Shown here: one piece after another, positions 43,685 to 53,486 of the stretch | How the letters are laid out: the number at the start of each line of letters is the position of its first letter | Numbering within the stretch: position 1 is the stretch's first letter | Assembly: GCA_963827605.1 (NCBI GenBank) | Contig: CAWHBK010000003.1 | Coordinates: 248,001 to 312,000, forward strand | From: DSYU01 sp963827605 | GTDB taxonomy: Bacteria > Chloroflexota > Anaerolineae > Anaerolineales > Anaerolineaceae | Direction: 5' to 3' | Length of the DNA stretch: 64,000 nucleotides | The notes under the pieces: generated by a model | What the model was told of the DNA's origin: nothing | Databases searched by the model: none | Seen by the model: only the letters and a program-made list of their open reading frames with translations | Translations under genes and position numbers: made by a program

Positions 43685-46600
43685 ATGAAGTGTCCGAATT
43701 GTGACTTTGACTGCCCTCCGGAAATGCGTTTCTGCGGCATGTGCGGCACCAGTCTTACCCGCACATGCCAGCAGTGCCAGTTTGTAAATCCGGTGAATTA
43801 CCGTTTTTGTGGAAACTGCGGGACCGTGCTGGAGACCGAAGTCAGTACTCGCCCGGCTTTAGCTCCACGATTCGCGCTGTCCACTCCGGCGCGCCAGGTC
43901 TCCCCTCCATCTCCCCCTTCGCAATTTAACCTGGCAGAAAACAATCCCACCGGACCGGCCCTTGAAGGCGAGCGCCGGGTAGCAACGGTTATCTTTGCGG
44001 ATGTCAAAGGCTCAACCGAGCTGCTTGAACGCCTGGGCACCGAAGCATGGGTGGAGGTGATGAACAGCCTGTTTCAGGTGCTGGAAACGGAAATTTACCG
44101 TTTTGGCGGTGAGGTAGGACAGTTCCGCGGGGATGGTCTGGTGGCTTTCTTTGGAGCAAAATCCGCCAATGAAGATGACCCGGAACACGCCGTTCTGGCT
44201 TCTCTGGCGATGCAGGAAGCGATCAAGCCGTATGCCGCCGAACTGCAGCGCAAAGAGGGCATTGAGCTGATCATGCGCGTGGGCATTAATACCGGTGAGG
44301 TGATCATTGCCAACGTAGGGGACGCGCAATACAGCGATGATACGCCCATGGGAGAAGCGCTTGCGGTGGCCGCGCGCATGGAAACCGCTGCCGAGCCAGG
44401 AACGGTACTGATTAGTGACAGTACCTACCGGCTGGTACGGAATGAATTTGATTGGCTGGAATTAGGCGAAATCATGGTGAAGGGTATCAGCCATCCCATA
44501 CCGGTTTACCGGCCTTTATCCCCCAGGGAAAGCCAGGAGATAGGCCAGGAGCTGCAGGGTTTTGGTTTCGCCCATGGTCTGATCGGACGCAAGAACGAAT
44601 TCCAAATTCTCAAAAATGGCGTTGAAGATTTATACAGCGGGCGCGGCGGAATCATCCAGGTGACCGGCGTGAAAGGGATGGGAAAATCCTTCCTGGTTAA
44701 TCAGGTCCGCCAGCATTTTACCCGCCAGAATGCGCTGTTGGCGGCGGCGCAAAGTAAAGAGCCGGCCCTTACAAAACCGCCCGTGGATGGATCTGGGCAA
44801 TCCAACGGCCCAATCCTTTGGCTGCATGGGCGATGCCGTTCCTACGGTCACCTGCGCCCCTACTCGATGTGGCTGGATCTGATGCATGAATGGCTGGGGA
44901 CGCATCCGGAAGACCAGGCCAGCGAAGTGCAGGCTGTCCTGCGCGCCCAATTAGGGGCGCAATTGGACGGTGATGTAGAAAAAGATTATCCCAACCTGGC
45001 TACGTTCCTCTCAACCTCGATGGAAGAAGCGGCCACAGAACGGGTGAAACACCTCGATGCGGAAGGGATAAAACGCCAGTTCTTCCAGACGGTCCGCGAA
45101 TGGATCCAGCAGCTGGCCCAGGATCGGCCGCTGGTGTTATCGTTTGCCGATATGCAATGGGCCGATACCACTTCCCTGGAGCTGCTTGAGTACTGTCTTC
45201 CCTTATGCGACACCGAATCGGTTCTCTGGCTGCTCGTTTACCGGTCAGATCGCGATTCAGCCATCTGGGAATTCCAACACCGCCTGGAAACAAATTACCC
45301 CCACCGGCTGACGCGCCTGAACGTTCCACCCCTTTCCACCGAGGAAAATGAGGAATTCATCAATCAGTTTTTGGGCGAAAACGTGCTTTTCCCAGAGACA
45401 CTCGCTTTGATCATCAAAAAATCGGAAGGCAACCCGTATTTCGTCAAAGAGCTCATCTACTCGCTGGTTGCGCAAGGCGCGCTGACTCCTGAGGGAGAAC
45501 ACGGCTGCTGGAAGCAGATCCGCGCAGTCACATCGCTTGATTTACCGGACAGCCTGCAAAGCCTGTTGATGGCCCGCATTGACCGCCTTGCTCCAAACGA
45601 GCGGCGCGTTTTACAGATGGCGGCCGTAGTCGGCTCTGTTTTCTGGCTGAATGCGCTACAGGCGTCTGGCCGAGACTGTTGTTCCGCTTCACCAGCTGCA
45701 GACAGACCTGGTAGCCTTGCAGCGGGCAGGGCTCATCCACGAACGGGCTTTTGTGGAAGACCTTGGAATGGAATATGCTTTCGACTCATCCCTCATTCGC
45801 GAGGTGGCATACGAAAGCCTGCTGAATAACCAGCGCATCACGTACCATATGCGCGTGGCGGAATATCTGGAAGAGATTGTTTTCCGCGAAGGGAAACGGC
45901 GCTACTTTAATACCCTGGCGCATCATTACCGGCTGGCCGGTGATATCAAGAAAGAACTTTTCTACACACTGCAGGCAGCCGAACGCGCGCAAAGCATCTA
46001 TGCCAACGTGGAGGCCCTGCGGTACTATACCCGCGCGCTCGAGCTGCTGGACCAAATTGAAAGCCAAAATGTGACCAATGGTCACCAGCGGTACGCTATT
46101 CACACCCAGAAATTTGAAGCGCTGAATGGGCGCCGCGCGGTGTACTTCCTGATGGGCAATGTTGAGGCAGGCTGGAATGATGCTCGCGCTCTGCTCCCCC
46201 TTGCTCGGCAGATGGAACAGGACCCGACCTGGTTGATTGACGCGCTCTTACAGCAGCCCGGGGTTTCTTCCGCGGACAGCCGCGATGAACTCGACGAAGG
46301 CGTCTCCATGGCGTTAGAGGCATTGGAACTGGCCCAGAAAACCGGCGACAAACGGCGGGAGATGAACTGCCTGCTGGCAATCGCCAGCCAGCGTAATTTG
46401 CTCAACGACCCCACCTGGGTGGAAGTTGGAGACCGGGCTTTGGCTCTCTCCCGCGAAATCGGCGACCAGCAGTACGAAGCCATGATCCTGCTTGGCCTGG
46501 GTCATGCGTACGTCGGGCGCGACGAGTTGGAAAAAGGGATGGAATATCTCAACGCGGCCTTGCCAATCGTAAAAGAGTTGGACGATAAAGTAGCCGATAT

Positions 46601-47480
46601 GACGCTGCTGCGGGTACTGGGGGCGCAGTTAGAACGCAGTGGTGACCATTACCGGCGCCTGGTAGAGTATGAGCAAAAGCGTCTGGAAATTGCCCGAGAG
46701 ATCGGTGACCGGTTTGAAGAAGGCAATTCGCTCATGTTCTGCGGTCAGATCCAGGCGCTCAACCTGGGCGATCTGGAAGGCGGCCTGGTCCAGGTGCAAG
46801 ATTCGGTAAAAATTCTGGACGCACTTTCTGGAAAAGTCTTTCCGCTGCTGCGTTTGGCCCAGATACAGGTTGCCACCGGCCGGTATGAAGATGCCCAACA
46901 AACCCTGGAAATCGCCAGTCCGGTTGCGGAACGAAATGTATATGACCTGAGCCGGGTTGGTTTAAAGATTGTAAAGGTGTTCCTCTATAACGCGCTTGGG
47001 GATGCCGATCATCTGGAACAGGCGATTAGTTTAACCAGCGAGATCATCCAGATGGAGGTTAACCAGCTGGTATCCCGCCAGTATGTAATGGCCGCCGCTT
47101 GCGAAGCATCCGCCGCGCACCTCAGCCTGGCTCGCCTGGCCGGTAGTGAGGCAGACCGGCAGGAGCATTTACGCGCTGCCTTAGAAACCTCGGAAATGGC
47201 GCTGGAAACCTTTAATGCGTTTGGGTACGTCAATATCATTGAATGCGCTTCCGAGGAAGTCTTCCTGCGGCACAGCCGCGCTCTGGCGGCCAATGGAAAG
47301 GCTTCCGAGGCAGCCCACTATTTGGAAATGGCTTACACCGAAATGATGCGCAAATATGAAATGATTCCATCCGAAAGCCCATTCCGGCGCACTTATCTGG
47401 AGAACATTTCCTGTCATCGTGAGATCCGGGCCGCACATGCGGCAGCCGCGATAGCCAATGTTTCGAAACGATCATCCTAA
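43685..47480 (+). CDS. Class III adenylate/guanylate cyclase with zinc ribbons, AAA-type ATPase and TPR repeats (one frame break)
   Basis: A ~1264-residue signalling protein split by one extra G at 45661-45662 (frames 43685-45829 and 45651-47480); repaired it reads FWLNALQRLAETVVPL. The N-terminus has two zinc ribbons (CPNC...CGMC and CQQC...CGNC). The cyclase domain (about 95-270) keeps both metal aspartates (VIFADVKGST, FRGDGLVAFFG) and the Arg in AVAARMETA, but the usual transition-state Asn (VNLAAR) is Ala here. An ATPase follows, with P-loop GVKGMGKSFLV near residue 328 and a Walker B-like SFADMQWADTTS. The C-terminal half is TPR-like. Resembles AAA/cyclase regulators. No clear ribosome site precedes ATG 43685. 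Confidence 0.88.
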
Positions 47481-47529
47481 CATCTGGTAAAACACAACCC
47501 AACTCCCCCAACTTTAGGAGCAAACATTC

Positions 47530-48267
47530 ATGTCTCAACCCCGCGTAACCATATGGAACGAAGGACGCCACGAACAAACACATGCGGAAGTAAAAGCCAT
47601 TTACCCGGACGGCATACATGCCGTTCTGGCGAAGGCGCTGCGTGAAAAAGGTCTGCAAGCCCGCACAGCCACCCTGGATGACCCCGAACATGGCTTAACC
47701 CAGGAAGTCTTGGATAACACTGATGTGCTTACCTGGTGGGGCCATATGGCGCACCAGGATGTGCAGGATAAAATCGTTGAACGAGTATACCAACGCGTTC
47801 TGCAGGGCATGGGGCTCATCGTTCTGCACTCTGGTCACTTCTCGAAAATCTTCCGCAAGCTGATGGGCACTTCGTGCGGCCTGCGCTGGCGCGAGATTGG
47901 GGAGAAAGAGCGCATTTGGGTGGTAAACCCTGGACATCCCATTGTTGCCGGTCTGCCTGAATATTTCGAGGTCCCGCATGAGGAAATGTATGGCGAACAT
48001 TTCGATATCCCAACGCCGGATGAGCTGGTCTTCATCAGCTGGTTCGCGGGCGGAGAGGTATTCCGCAGCGGCTGCTGTTTCAACCGCGGCGCCGGCAAGG
48101 TATTCTACTTCCGGCCAGGTCACGAAACCCTACCCACCTATTACCAGCCAGAGATTCAACATGTGATCTACAATGCCGTGTTATGGGCAGCGCCTATCCA
48201 CGGCCCGAAAGCCACCACAGACGGGGTACACTGCCCTCAGCCGCTCGAAAAGGTCGACCCGGCATAA
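47530..48267 (+). CDS. ThuA-like protein
   Basis: A 245-residue ThuA (trehalose utilisation) family protein with a class I glutamine amidotransferase-like fold but no catalytic Cys triad that I can see. VTIWNEGRHEQTHAEVKAIY opens it; DVLTWWGHMAHQDVQ, LIVLHSGHFSKIF and GAGKVFYFRPGHET are typical. ThuA proteins occur with sugar dehydrogenases and isomerases and are implicated in keto-sugar metabolism. A second family member is at 53487 and other sugar genes surround it. The gene is followed by a strong terminator. Confidence 0.87.
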   Translation: MSQPRVTIWNEGRHEQTHAEVKAIYPDGIHAVLAKALREKGLQARTATLDDPEHGLTQEVLDNTDVLTWWGHMAHQDVQDKIVERVYQRVLQGMGLIVLHSGHFSKIFRKLMGTSCGLRWREIGEKERIWVVNPGHPIVAGLPEYFEVPHEEMYGEHFDIPTPDELVFISWFAGGEVFRSGCCFNRGAGKVFYFRPGHETLPTYYQPEIQHVIYNAVLWAAPIHGPKATTDGVHCPQPLEKVDPA

Positions 48268-48287
48268 ACCGACACATACCGACTAGC

Positions 48288-48327
48288 AATGGAGCAGCGA
48301 GATAACCCTCGCTGCTCCATTTTTTTG
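48288..48327 (+). terminator. Intrinsic terminator
   Basis: A 14-bp perfect stem AATGGAGCAGCGAG/CTCGCTGCTCCATT with loop ATAACC, followed by TTTTTT. Ends the ThuA transcript. Confidence 0.9.
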
Positions 48328-48349
48328 TCTTAATCCGAACAGCGTATAT

Positions 48350-48445
48350 CTAAACAAGCCCGCCCGACAAGCGATACAGTACGGTCGCGAGGGCTCCTAA
48401 AAAGATCAGCACCAGCATGGCAAATACGACCCGTCTTGCGATCAC
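48350..48445 (-). CDS. Small single-span membrane protein (31 aa)
   Basis: A very short - strand gene with a strong ribosome site, GGAAGGAG seven bases before a GTG start. The peptide is MIARRVVFAMLVLIFLGALA followed by TVLYRLSGGLV: a basic N-terminus, one hydrophobic helix of about 18 residues and a short polar tail. That architecture is shared by many bacterial small membrane proteins that act as subunits or regulators of membrane complexes. I do not recognise a family. The ideal ribosome site and uninterrupted amphipathic design make chance unlikely. Confidence 0.6.
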   Translation of the reverse strand: MIARRVVFAMLVLIFLGALATVLYRLSGGLV

Positions 48446-48671
48446 AGGGAACTCCTTCCAAATTGATATGAAGACATTTTAATCGAATTTGGACATTCAA
48501 CCCTTCTGATAAGGCACGAATAATTTCGGAATATCATCCAAGTGGGAATCCCCACAGTAATCCGGGAAACTCCTCAATTGTGGGACAAATCCTCGGTGTT
48601 TATAATTTTTCTATTAGTAGGAGTAGTGGTACGTGCCGGCTTGAGCCCGGCGCCGTACAAGGAGACTGAAT

Positions 48672-49442
48672 ATGCTCTTTACCCTAAAAGAGATCCACGA
48701 TTTTCGGTTACGTGCAATAGATGGCGATTTTGGTGAAATCAAAACATTCCTGATCGATGACTTTGCCTGGGTCGTCCGTTATGTTGTGGTTGAGGCCGGC
48801 AGCCGGCATGTCTTGCTTTCCACCGCGGCCCTGGGCGCTCCCGTGATCGGAGAGAAGTTTCTCCCGGTGAATGTTCTCAAAGAGAAGATCATGAACAGCC
48901 CAACCTTCGATATCGACAAACCAGTGTCACGTGAAATCGAAAGAAGGTTTAGCGATCACTTTGAATGGCCCTACTACTGGGAGCCGGACGAAGTGCCCAA
49001 TACCCTGCCGGGCGATCTGACGTCTGTCCCGCTGATTAACTTGGAGTTAGACCGGGAGAAACAGGTCGAAGAGCAAGAAATGATCCCGGAAACTGGAACT
49101 TCCAGCCAGGAGGAACCGGCCCAACACCTGCGCAGCACCCAGGCGCTGTTTGGCGGCACAATCCATACGACCAACGACGATCGCAACGCCGGGAAACTTG
49201 TCGACATGGTTGCCCAGGCGGAGGACTGGAATGTTCTCTACCTGGTGGTTGAGACTGGCGGCCTGCTGTCTGGCAAGAAAGTGCTGATCGCTCCCACGTG
49301 GGTAAAGAAGATCAACGAAACCAGCTCCCAAATGGATGTTGATCTCAAACAATCAACCATCCACGATACCCCGGAATTTCGGTCAATCCAGGATCTGACG
49401 CCTGAATTTCAAGACCAGGTGAAAAAATTCTTCAAACCCTAA
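48672..49442 (+). CDS. PRC-barrel domain protein
   Basis: A 256-residue protein with two PRC-barrel beta domains. The first is MLFTLKEIHDFRLRAIDGDF, IKTFLIDDFAWVVRYVVVEAG; the second is TIHTTNDDRNAGKLVDMVAQ, WNVLYLVVETGGLL. An acidic, helical linker separates them. PRC barrels occur in RNA processing (RimM) and photosynthetic reaction centre H subunits, and in many bacterial stress or sporulation proteins; the double-barrel form is usually of unknown role. ATG 48672 follows AAGGAG. A strong hairpin separates it from the convergent permease. Confidence 0.85.
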   Translation: MLFTLKEIHDFRLRAIDGDFGEIKTFLIDDFAWVVRYVVVEAGSRHVLLSTAALGAPVIGEKFLPVNVLKEKIMNSPTFDIDKPVSREIERRFSDHFEWPYYWEPDEVPNTLPGDLTSVPLINLELDREKQVEEQEMIPETGTSSQEEPAQHLRSTQALFGGTIHTTNDDRNAGKLVDMVAQAEDWNVLYLVVETGGLLSGKKVLIAPTWVKKINETSSQMDVDLKQSTIHDTPEFRSIQDLTPEFQDQVKKFFKP

Positions 49443-49460
49443 ACGCTGTTGCGCGAAAGG

Positions 49461-49499
49461 ACTGGGGCGCTTTCCGAGAAATCCGGAAAGCGCCCCAGT
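49461..49499. terminator. Long hairpin between convergent genes
   Basis: A perfect 16-bp stem, ACTGGGGCGCTTTCCG and its complement, with a 7-base loop lies between the PRC-barrel and permease genes. T-tracts are weak on both sides but position suggests bidirectional termination. Confidence 0.7.
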
Positions 49500-49534
49500 T
49501 CGTAACTACCGCAGGAATGAAGGTTTGTTTGGTT

Positions 49535-50947
49535 TTACAGGTTGATATTCTCCCGCTCTTTCACCCCAAACATTGAAGGCGGCAGCAGCAGGAAAAGCAA
49601 GTTCATTAGAATACCGAAAATTGCCGCAAATACGATCGCCGGAATGCCATCGGGGAAGATCAGCGGAATTTTGAAGGGGAACAAACCGTTGGGCAGGCCA
49701 AGGTTTCCGCCGATGCCCAAGATCAGGATGGTTGCCCCCACAGCGAGCTGGCGCGGTTCGAACAGGTTCACCTTCTCGGACTGGATCAGCGCCACGCCCT
49801 GCATGCCGATGATCCCAAACAGGTAGATTGCCAGACCACCGGTAACAGCGGTTGGGATCGTGTTTACCAACCCGGCCAGTTTCCCGACAAAACCCATTAC
49901 GATCGCAATTCCACCCGCAGCCATCAGCACCGGGATCGAGTAGTTACGGGTAATGGCCATCAGGCTGTTGTTCTCGCCATAATTTGTTCCAGCGCAGCCC
50001 CCCAGCATGCCTACCACGATGTCGTCCGCGCCATCCGCAACCAGGTTCAGGCCAATGAGCTTTTTGATTTCCAGCGGCGCGCGGCCTAATTCCTTCGCCA
50101 ATGCGTCGATATACAGGCTCATCTGGTACAGGTGAGCGGTGCTTTCAGGAATGGTGGCAATCGCAATCAGCGCAATGCTCAGCACCGCGCCCCATGCGCG
50201 TGGATCCGTAAAGGCCGGGAAGGTAATCGCCGGAATGCGTAACCACTGCTCGGTAACCAGTGGGGTGAAATTTACCACCCCCATGGCCCATGCAACCAGG
50301 TATCCGACCAGCGCGCCAAACAAGATTGGCAGCATTCCCAACAGTCCCTTGCCTTGCAGGTAGACGGAGAACGCAATGGTCACGATCAGCGTAATAAACG
50401 CGACCAACCAGTTGCTCCCAGCCATCCCGAGCGCTGCTCCTGCCAGAGCAATGCCGATTACGATGGCGACTGAACCGGTAATGATCGGAGGCAGCACGTG
50501 GTCAAGCGCTTTCTTTCCAACCTGCATAATCAACAGGCCGACCAGAATTTCCAAAACCGCTGTGCCAAGAATGCCAACTTGCACAATTCGCACGCCATCT
50601 GGGCAGTAAAGAACGTCTGGGTTCTTGAAGCAATCACTCGCATACAAACTCATGGTCGTGACGACGACTGTAATATAACTAAAGCTCGAACCGTAATACA
50701 TTGGAATCTGCCTCCTGGACACCAAAAGCGCGATTATGGTGCCAAGCCCTGTAGCCAGCAGGGTGACACCCACGTCAAATTTGGTCAGGAGCGCTACCAG
50801 CACAGTGGCTGGGAACATGGTCAGGACTTGTTGGAAACCCAGGCTAAGCATCGCTCCGATGGGCGGAACATCCTGAGGTAAATACCCAAAAACACTTTTC
50901 TTCTCCCCATTGATTATTTTTTTGTCTTCATACACGCGTGAGGCCAT
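49535..50947 (-). CDS. NCS2 family uracil/xanthine permease
   Basis: A ~470-residue, 14-helix nucleobase-cation symporter. GFQQVLTMFPATVLVALL is the first-helix region and GSSFSYI the TM3 signature. The family consensus after TM8 is IALIAIATIPESTAHLYQMS, where PES/TAH replaces the more common GH-type motif. VGMLGGCAGTNYGENNSLMAIT is the conserved TM10 region with N-Y-G-E-N. It imports a purine or uracil. Start ATG 50947 has GGAG 7 bases upstream; 50953 and 50971 are less well placed. A ~340-base leader with an internal terminator precedes it. Confidence 0.92.
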   Translation of the reverse strand: MASRVYEDKKIINGEKKSVFGYLPQDVPPIGAMLSLGFQQVLTMFPATVLVALLTKFDVGVTLLATGLGTIIALLVSRRQIPMYYGSSFSYITVVVTTMSLYASDCFKNPDVLYCPDGVRIVQVGILGTAVLEILVGLLIMQVGKKALDHVLPPIITGSVAIVIGIALAGAALGMAGSNWLVAFITLIVTIAFSVYLQGKGLLGMLPILFGALVGYLVAWAMGVVNFTPLVTEQWLRIPAITFPAFTDPRAWGAVLSIALIAIATIPESTAHLYQMSLYIDALAKELGRAPLEIKKLIGLNLVADGADDIVVGMLGGCAGTNYGENNSLMAITRNYSIPVLMAAGGIAIVMGFVGKLAGLVNTIPTAVTGGLAIYLFGIIGMQGVALIQSEKVNLFEPRQLAVGATILILGIGGNLGLPNGLFPFKIPLIFPDGIPAIVFAAIFGILMNLLFLLLPPSMFGVKERENINL

Positions 50948-51096
50948 TGTCATTCTCCTATCATTAAACAAAACAAGACATTATCCCAAAGCCAAGATGA
51001 CATTCTCCTACAAGTGCGCGGAGCATAGATCACGACAAGGAAACCCAGGACACACCTCCTTTTCTCCCTCTCCAGTGGCAGTCGTTCTCAATAGAT

Positions 51097-51127
51097 AAAA
51101 AAATACTCCCAGATGTCTGGAAGTATT
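51097..51127 (-). terminator. Intrinsic terminator inside the permease leader
   Basis: On the - strand AATACTTCCAGA pairs with TCTGGGAGTATT (one wobble) and is followed by seven T. It lies 150 bases before the permease start and could be a transcription attenuator. Confidence 0.8.
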
Positions 51128-51288
51128 AAACCCCGTGCGTCGTTATTGGTTGTTGGATCAAGAAAGAATTCATCAATTGATCTCCGTTTCAACCCGGTTT
51201 TTGCCTGCGCCAAAACCTTAGATTCACTGATTTGGCCGCTTTGAAGCGCTCTATCTCGTTTTCAGTAAGATGTATGGACAACCAAGCT

Positions 51289-51317
51289 AGTGTAGCATAA
51301 TAAATTTTGATTGTCTA
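51289..51317 (-). promoter_or_regulatory. Predicted sigma70-type promoter for the permease leader
   Basis: On the - strand TAGACA and TACACT are separated by exactly 17 bases (51312-51317 and 51289-51294). Start would be near 51282. Confidence 0.5.
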
Positions 51318-51436
51318 TACCCCGATAAATGCAGTTTAATTGCAATATTGTCACCACGTCGCACTGCGACCTTTCCATTGACACCCGCCGAAATGTCGCC
51401 GATAATTCACCTGTGCTTGTTTCATAAGGAATCTCC

Positions 51437-52009
51437 ATGGTTAATACCAGCCCTGCTTGCCCGCACTGCGGCGAGACTGACAAGACATATAAGATAAGTT
51501 TGCTTTACCTGGAAAGCGCAGCGCGCCTGCACCAAAATCAGACGGCAAACCAACCAGAGCTTGACAGCTTGCTGGATGATTTGGGTTCGGAAAGCAATGG
51601 GCAGGAGCCGCGAAGTCAGCTGCTCAACCAATTTGTCCGCTCCTTTGCGCCTCCGCTGGGCGAAAAGCATACCACGCGCCGGATCCATCCGGATGCGATG
51701 GTGATCTTTTTTTCCTTGTTTTCCCTGCTCCTGGTCTACCAGATTGCCGTTTCCCAACCCGCCCAGCTTCCGATCATTGTGATCTTAATCGCAGGCAGCG
51801 TGCTGGCCTATCTGCTGGTGCGTAAAACGGTTGTCCGGCGTTACGATGCCAGTGTTCGGAAAGAATTGGAAGAAAACGCGCGCCTCGATACGGCGGTAAC
51901 GCGCTGGATGCACCTCTATTTTTGCAGCCGAGACAAGGGCGTTTTCGATCCTGAACAAAATCGGTTTGCCCCGCTCGAACAGATAAGCGATTTGCTAAAC
52001 ATCGCCTAA
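51437..52009 (+). CDS. Hypothetical zinc-ribbon membrane protein
   Basis: A 190-residue protein I do not recognise as a named family. It starts with a CPHC motif and has a possible partner cysteine only near the C-terminus (YFCSRDKG). Two adjoining hydrophobic helices (about residues 87-106 and 110-128: VIFFSLFSLLLVYQIAV, PIIVILIAGSVLAYLLV) form a membrane hairpin. A charged helix follows. AAGGAA lies 5 bases before the ATG. Its 3' end is 49 bp before the GH4 gene. Confidence 0.7.
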   Translation: MVNTSPACPHCGETDKTYKISLLYLESAARLHQNQTANQPELDSLLDDLGSESNGQEPRSQLLNQFVRSFAPPLGEKHTTRRIHPDAMVIFFSLFSLLLVYQIAVSQPAQLPIIVILIAGSVLAYLLVRKTVVRRYDASVRKELEENARLDTAVTRWMHLYFCSRDKGVFDPEQNRFAPLEQISDLLNIA

Positions 52010-52058
52010 TCGAATTGTACAACCCTTACCCCATAATCCCTGTTTCTTGGAGGACAGC

Positions 52059-53394
52059 ATGACAAAGATCGCTTTTATTGGCGCAGGAAGCTACGGCTTC
52101 ACGCGCGGTCTGGTTCGCGACGTTCTGACGTTCCCACTGCTGCAAGATGCCACCCTGGCGCTGATGGATATCGACCCGGAACGCCTGGAATTTGCCGAAA
52201 AATCCGTCCAGAAAATCGTCGACCTGGGCAAATATCCTGCCAAAGTACAGGCCACGCTGAACCGCGCAGGAAGCACTGGACGGCGCGGATATCGTCATCG
52301 TTACCATTCTGGCCGGCGCGGTGGATGTCTGGCAGCATGATATCCTTATCCCCGAACGTTTTGGCGTCGATATCAACGTCGGCGACACGCGCGGGCCGTC
52401 CGGCATCTTCCGGGCGCTTACGCACCATCCCGGTCATGCTGGATATTATGCACGGACATGGAGCGTCTATGCCCCAACGCCACCATGCTCAACTATACCA
52501 ACCCGATGGCTATGCTCTGCCGGGCCATGCAGCACGAAAGCAACATACAGGTCACCGGCCTTTGCCACAGCGTACAGGGCACCGCGATAATGCTGGCCAA
52601 ATGGATTGGCGCGCCGATTATGAAGAGATCACCTATACCTGCGCTGGAATCAACCATATGGCCTGGTATCTGAAGTACGAATGGAATGGTCAGGATGCTT
52701 ACCCGCTGATCCGCAAAGCGGTTAGCGAAGAACCCGGAAATCTACAACGAGGAAATTGTTCGCAATGAGATGTTCCTCAACCTCGATTACTATGTGACCG
52801 AATCGTCCGGCCACAACTCCGAATATAACTGGTGGTTCCGCAAGCGCCCGGACCTGATCGAAAAATACTGCACGCGACGGCACCGGCTGGAACCCTGGCC
52901 TGCATCGTTACATCCTGGATGAGTACACGCAAACGCGCCGGTACCTGGAAAGAAGATGCGCAAGGTGGTTTGATCAGGAAACCCCCATTTCACTCGAACG
53001 CGGCCACGAATACGCGGCCTATATCATCAACGCGCTGATGGGCGGCGAGCCATTCGGCTTCAACGGCAACGTTGCCAATAGCGGCCTGATCACCAACCTG
53101 CCCGAGAACTGCTGCGTGGAAGTGCCTGTATGGGCCAGCAAGAAGGGCCTGGAAGCCGTGCGCGTTGGCGCGCTCCCGGCGCAGTGCGCCATGCTCACCG
53201 GCGTCTCTGCCCAGGTGGAAGAGATGGCGGTTGAAGGCGCGCTCACCGGCGACCCGCGCCTGGTCTACCAGGCGATTGTTCACGACCCGCTGACTGCGGC
53301 GGTTCTATCGATGGCGGAAGCGAAAGAAATGGTCAACTGCATGTTCGAACAGAACAAGGCGTACCTTCCGCAGTTCTCACAATTGAAAGTATAG
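52059..53394 (+). pseudogene. GH4 family glycosidase (alpha-galactosidase/alpha-glucosidase type), broken by eight indels
   Basis: A family 4 glycoside hydrolase, an NAD+ and divalent-metal-dependent enzyme that acts through a 3-keto intermediate. Pieces in all three frames join into one conserved protein of about 445 residues: KIAFIGAGSYGFTRGLVRDV (NAD loop), ALDGADIVIVTILAG, VGDTRGPSGIFRAL, NYTNPMAMLCRAM, GLCHSVQGT (metal Cys), AGINHMAWYL (metal His) and GNVANSGLITNLPENCCVEV. Frame changes fall near 52266, 52420, 52454, 52616, 52736, 52875, 52942 and 52966 (six insertions, two deletions). No substitution-type stops occur in the conserved frames. Either a very recent pseudogene or, more likely, locally poor sequence. 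Neighbours are keto-sugar genes. Confidence 0.85.
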
Positions 53395-53430
53395 CCGCGA
53401 AGAATAACCTTCGCGTTATCGATTGAATTC

Positions 53431-53469
53431 AAAAAAAGGCGCCGCATGAAAGATGCAGCGCCTTTTTTT
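53431..53469. terminator. Bidirectional intrinsic terminator
   Basis: AAAAAAAGGCGC and GCGCCTTTTTTT flank an inner GCA/TGC pair and a 7-base loop. With A-tract on the left and T-tract on the right it can end both the GH4 gene (+) and the ThuA-like gene (-). Confidence 0.9.
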
Positions 53470-53486
53470 GATCATAGCAGAATTTG

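Larger units (their letters stand above)
50948..51436 (-). other. Leader region of the permease gene
   Basis: No supportable protein gene in this 490-bp gap. The - strand contains a promoter pair (51289-51317), then ~160 bases, then an intrinsic terminator (51097-51127), then ~150 bases to the permease start. Two short - strand frames are open in the first part: TTG 51281 to TGA 51189 (30 residues, IHLTENEIERFKAAKS), and a start-less frame ending in LDPTTNNDARGLILPDIWEY across the terminator. Neither has a ribosome site, so they are noted only. Confidence 0.5.

Noticed and set aside
51189..51281. Short - strand frame starting TTG (30 residues) in the permease leader
   Set aside because: The start coincides with the predicted transcription start and has no ribosome site; noted only in the leader entry.
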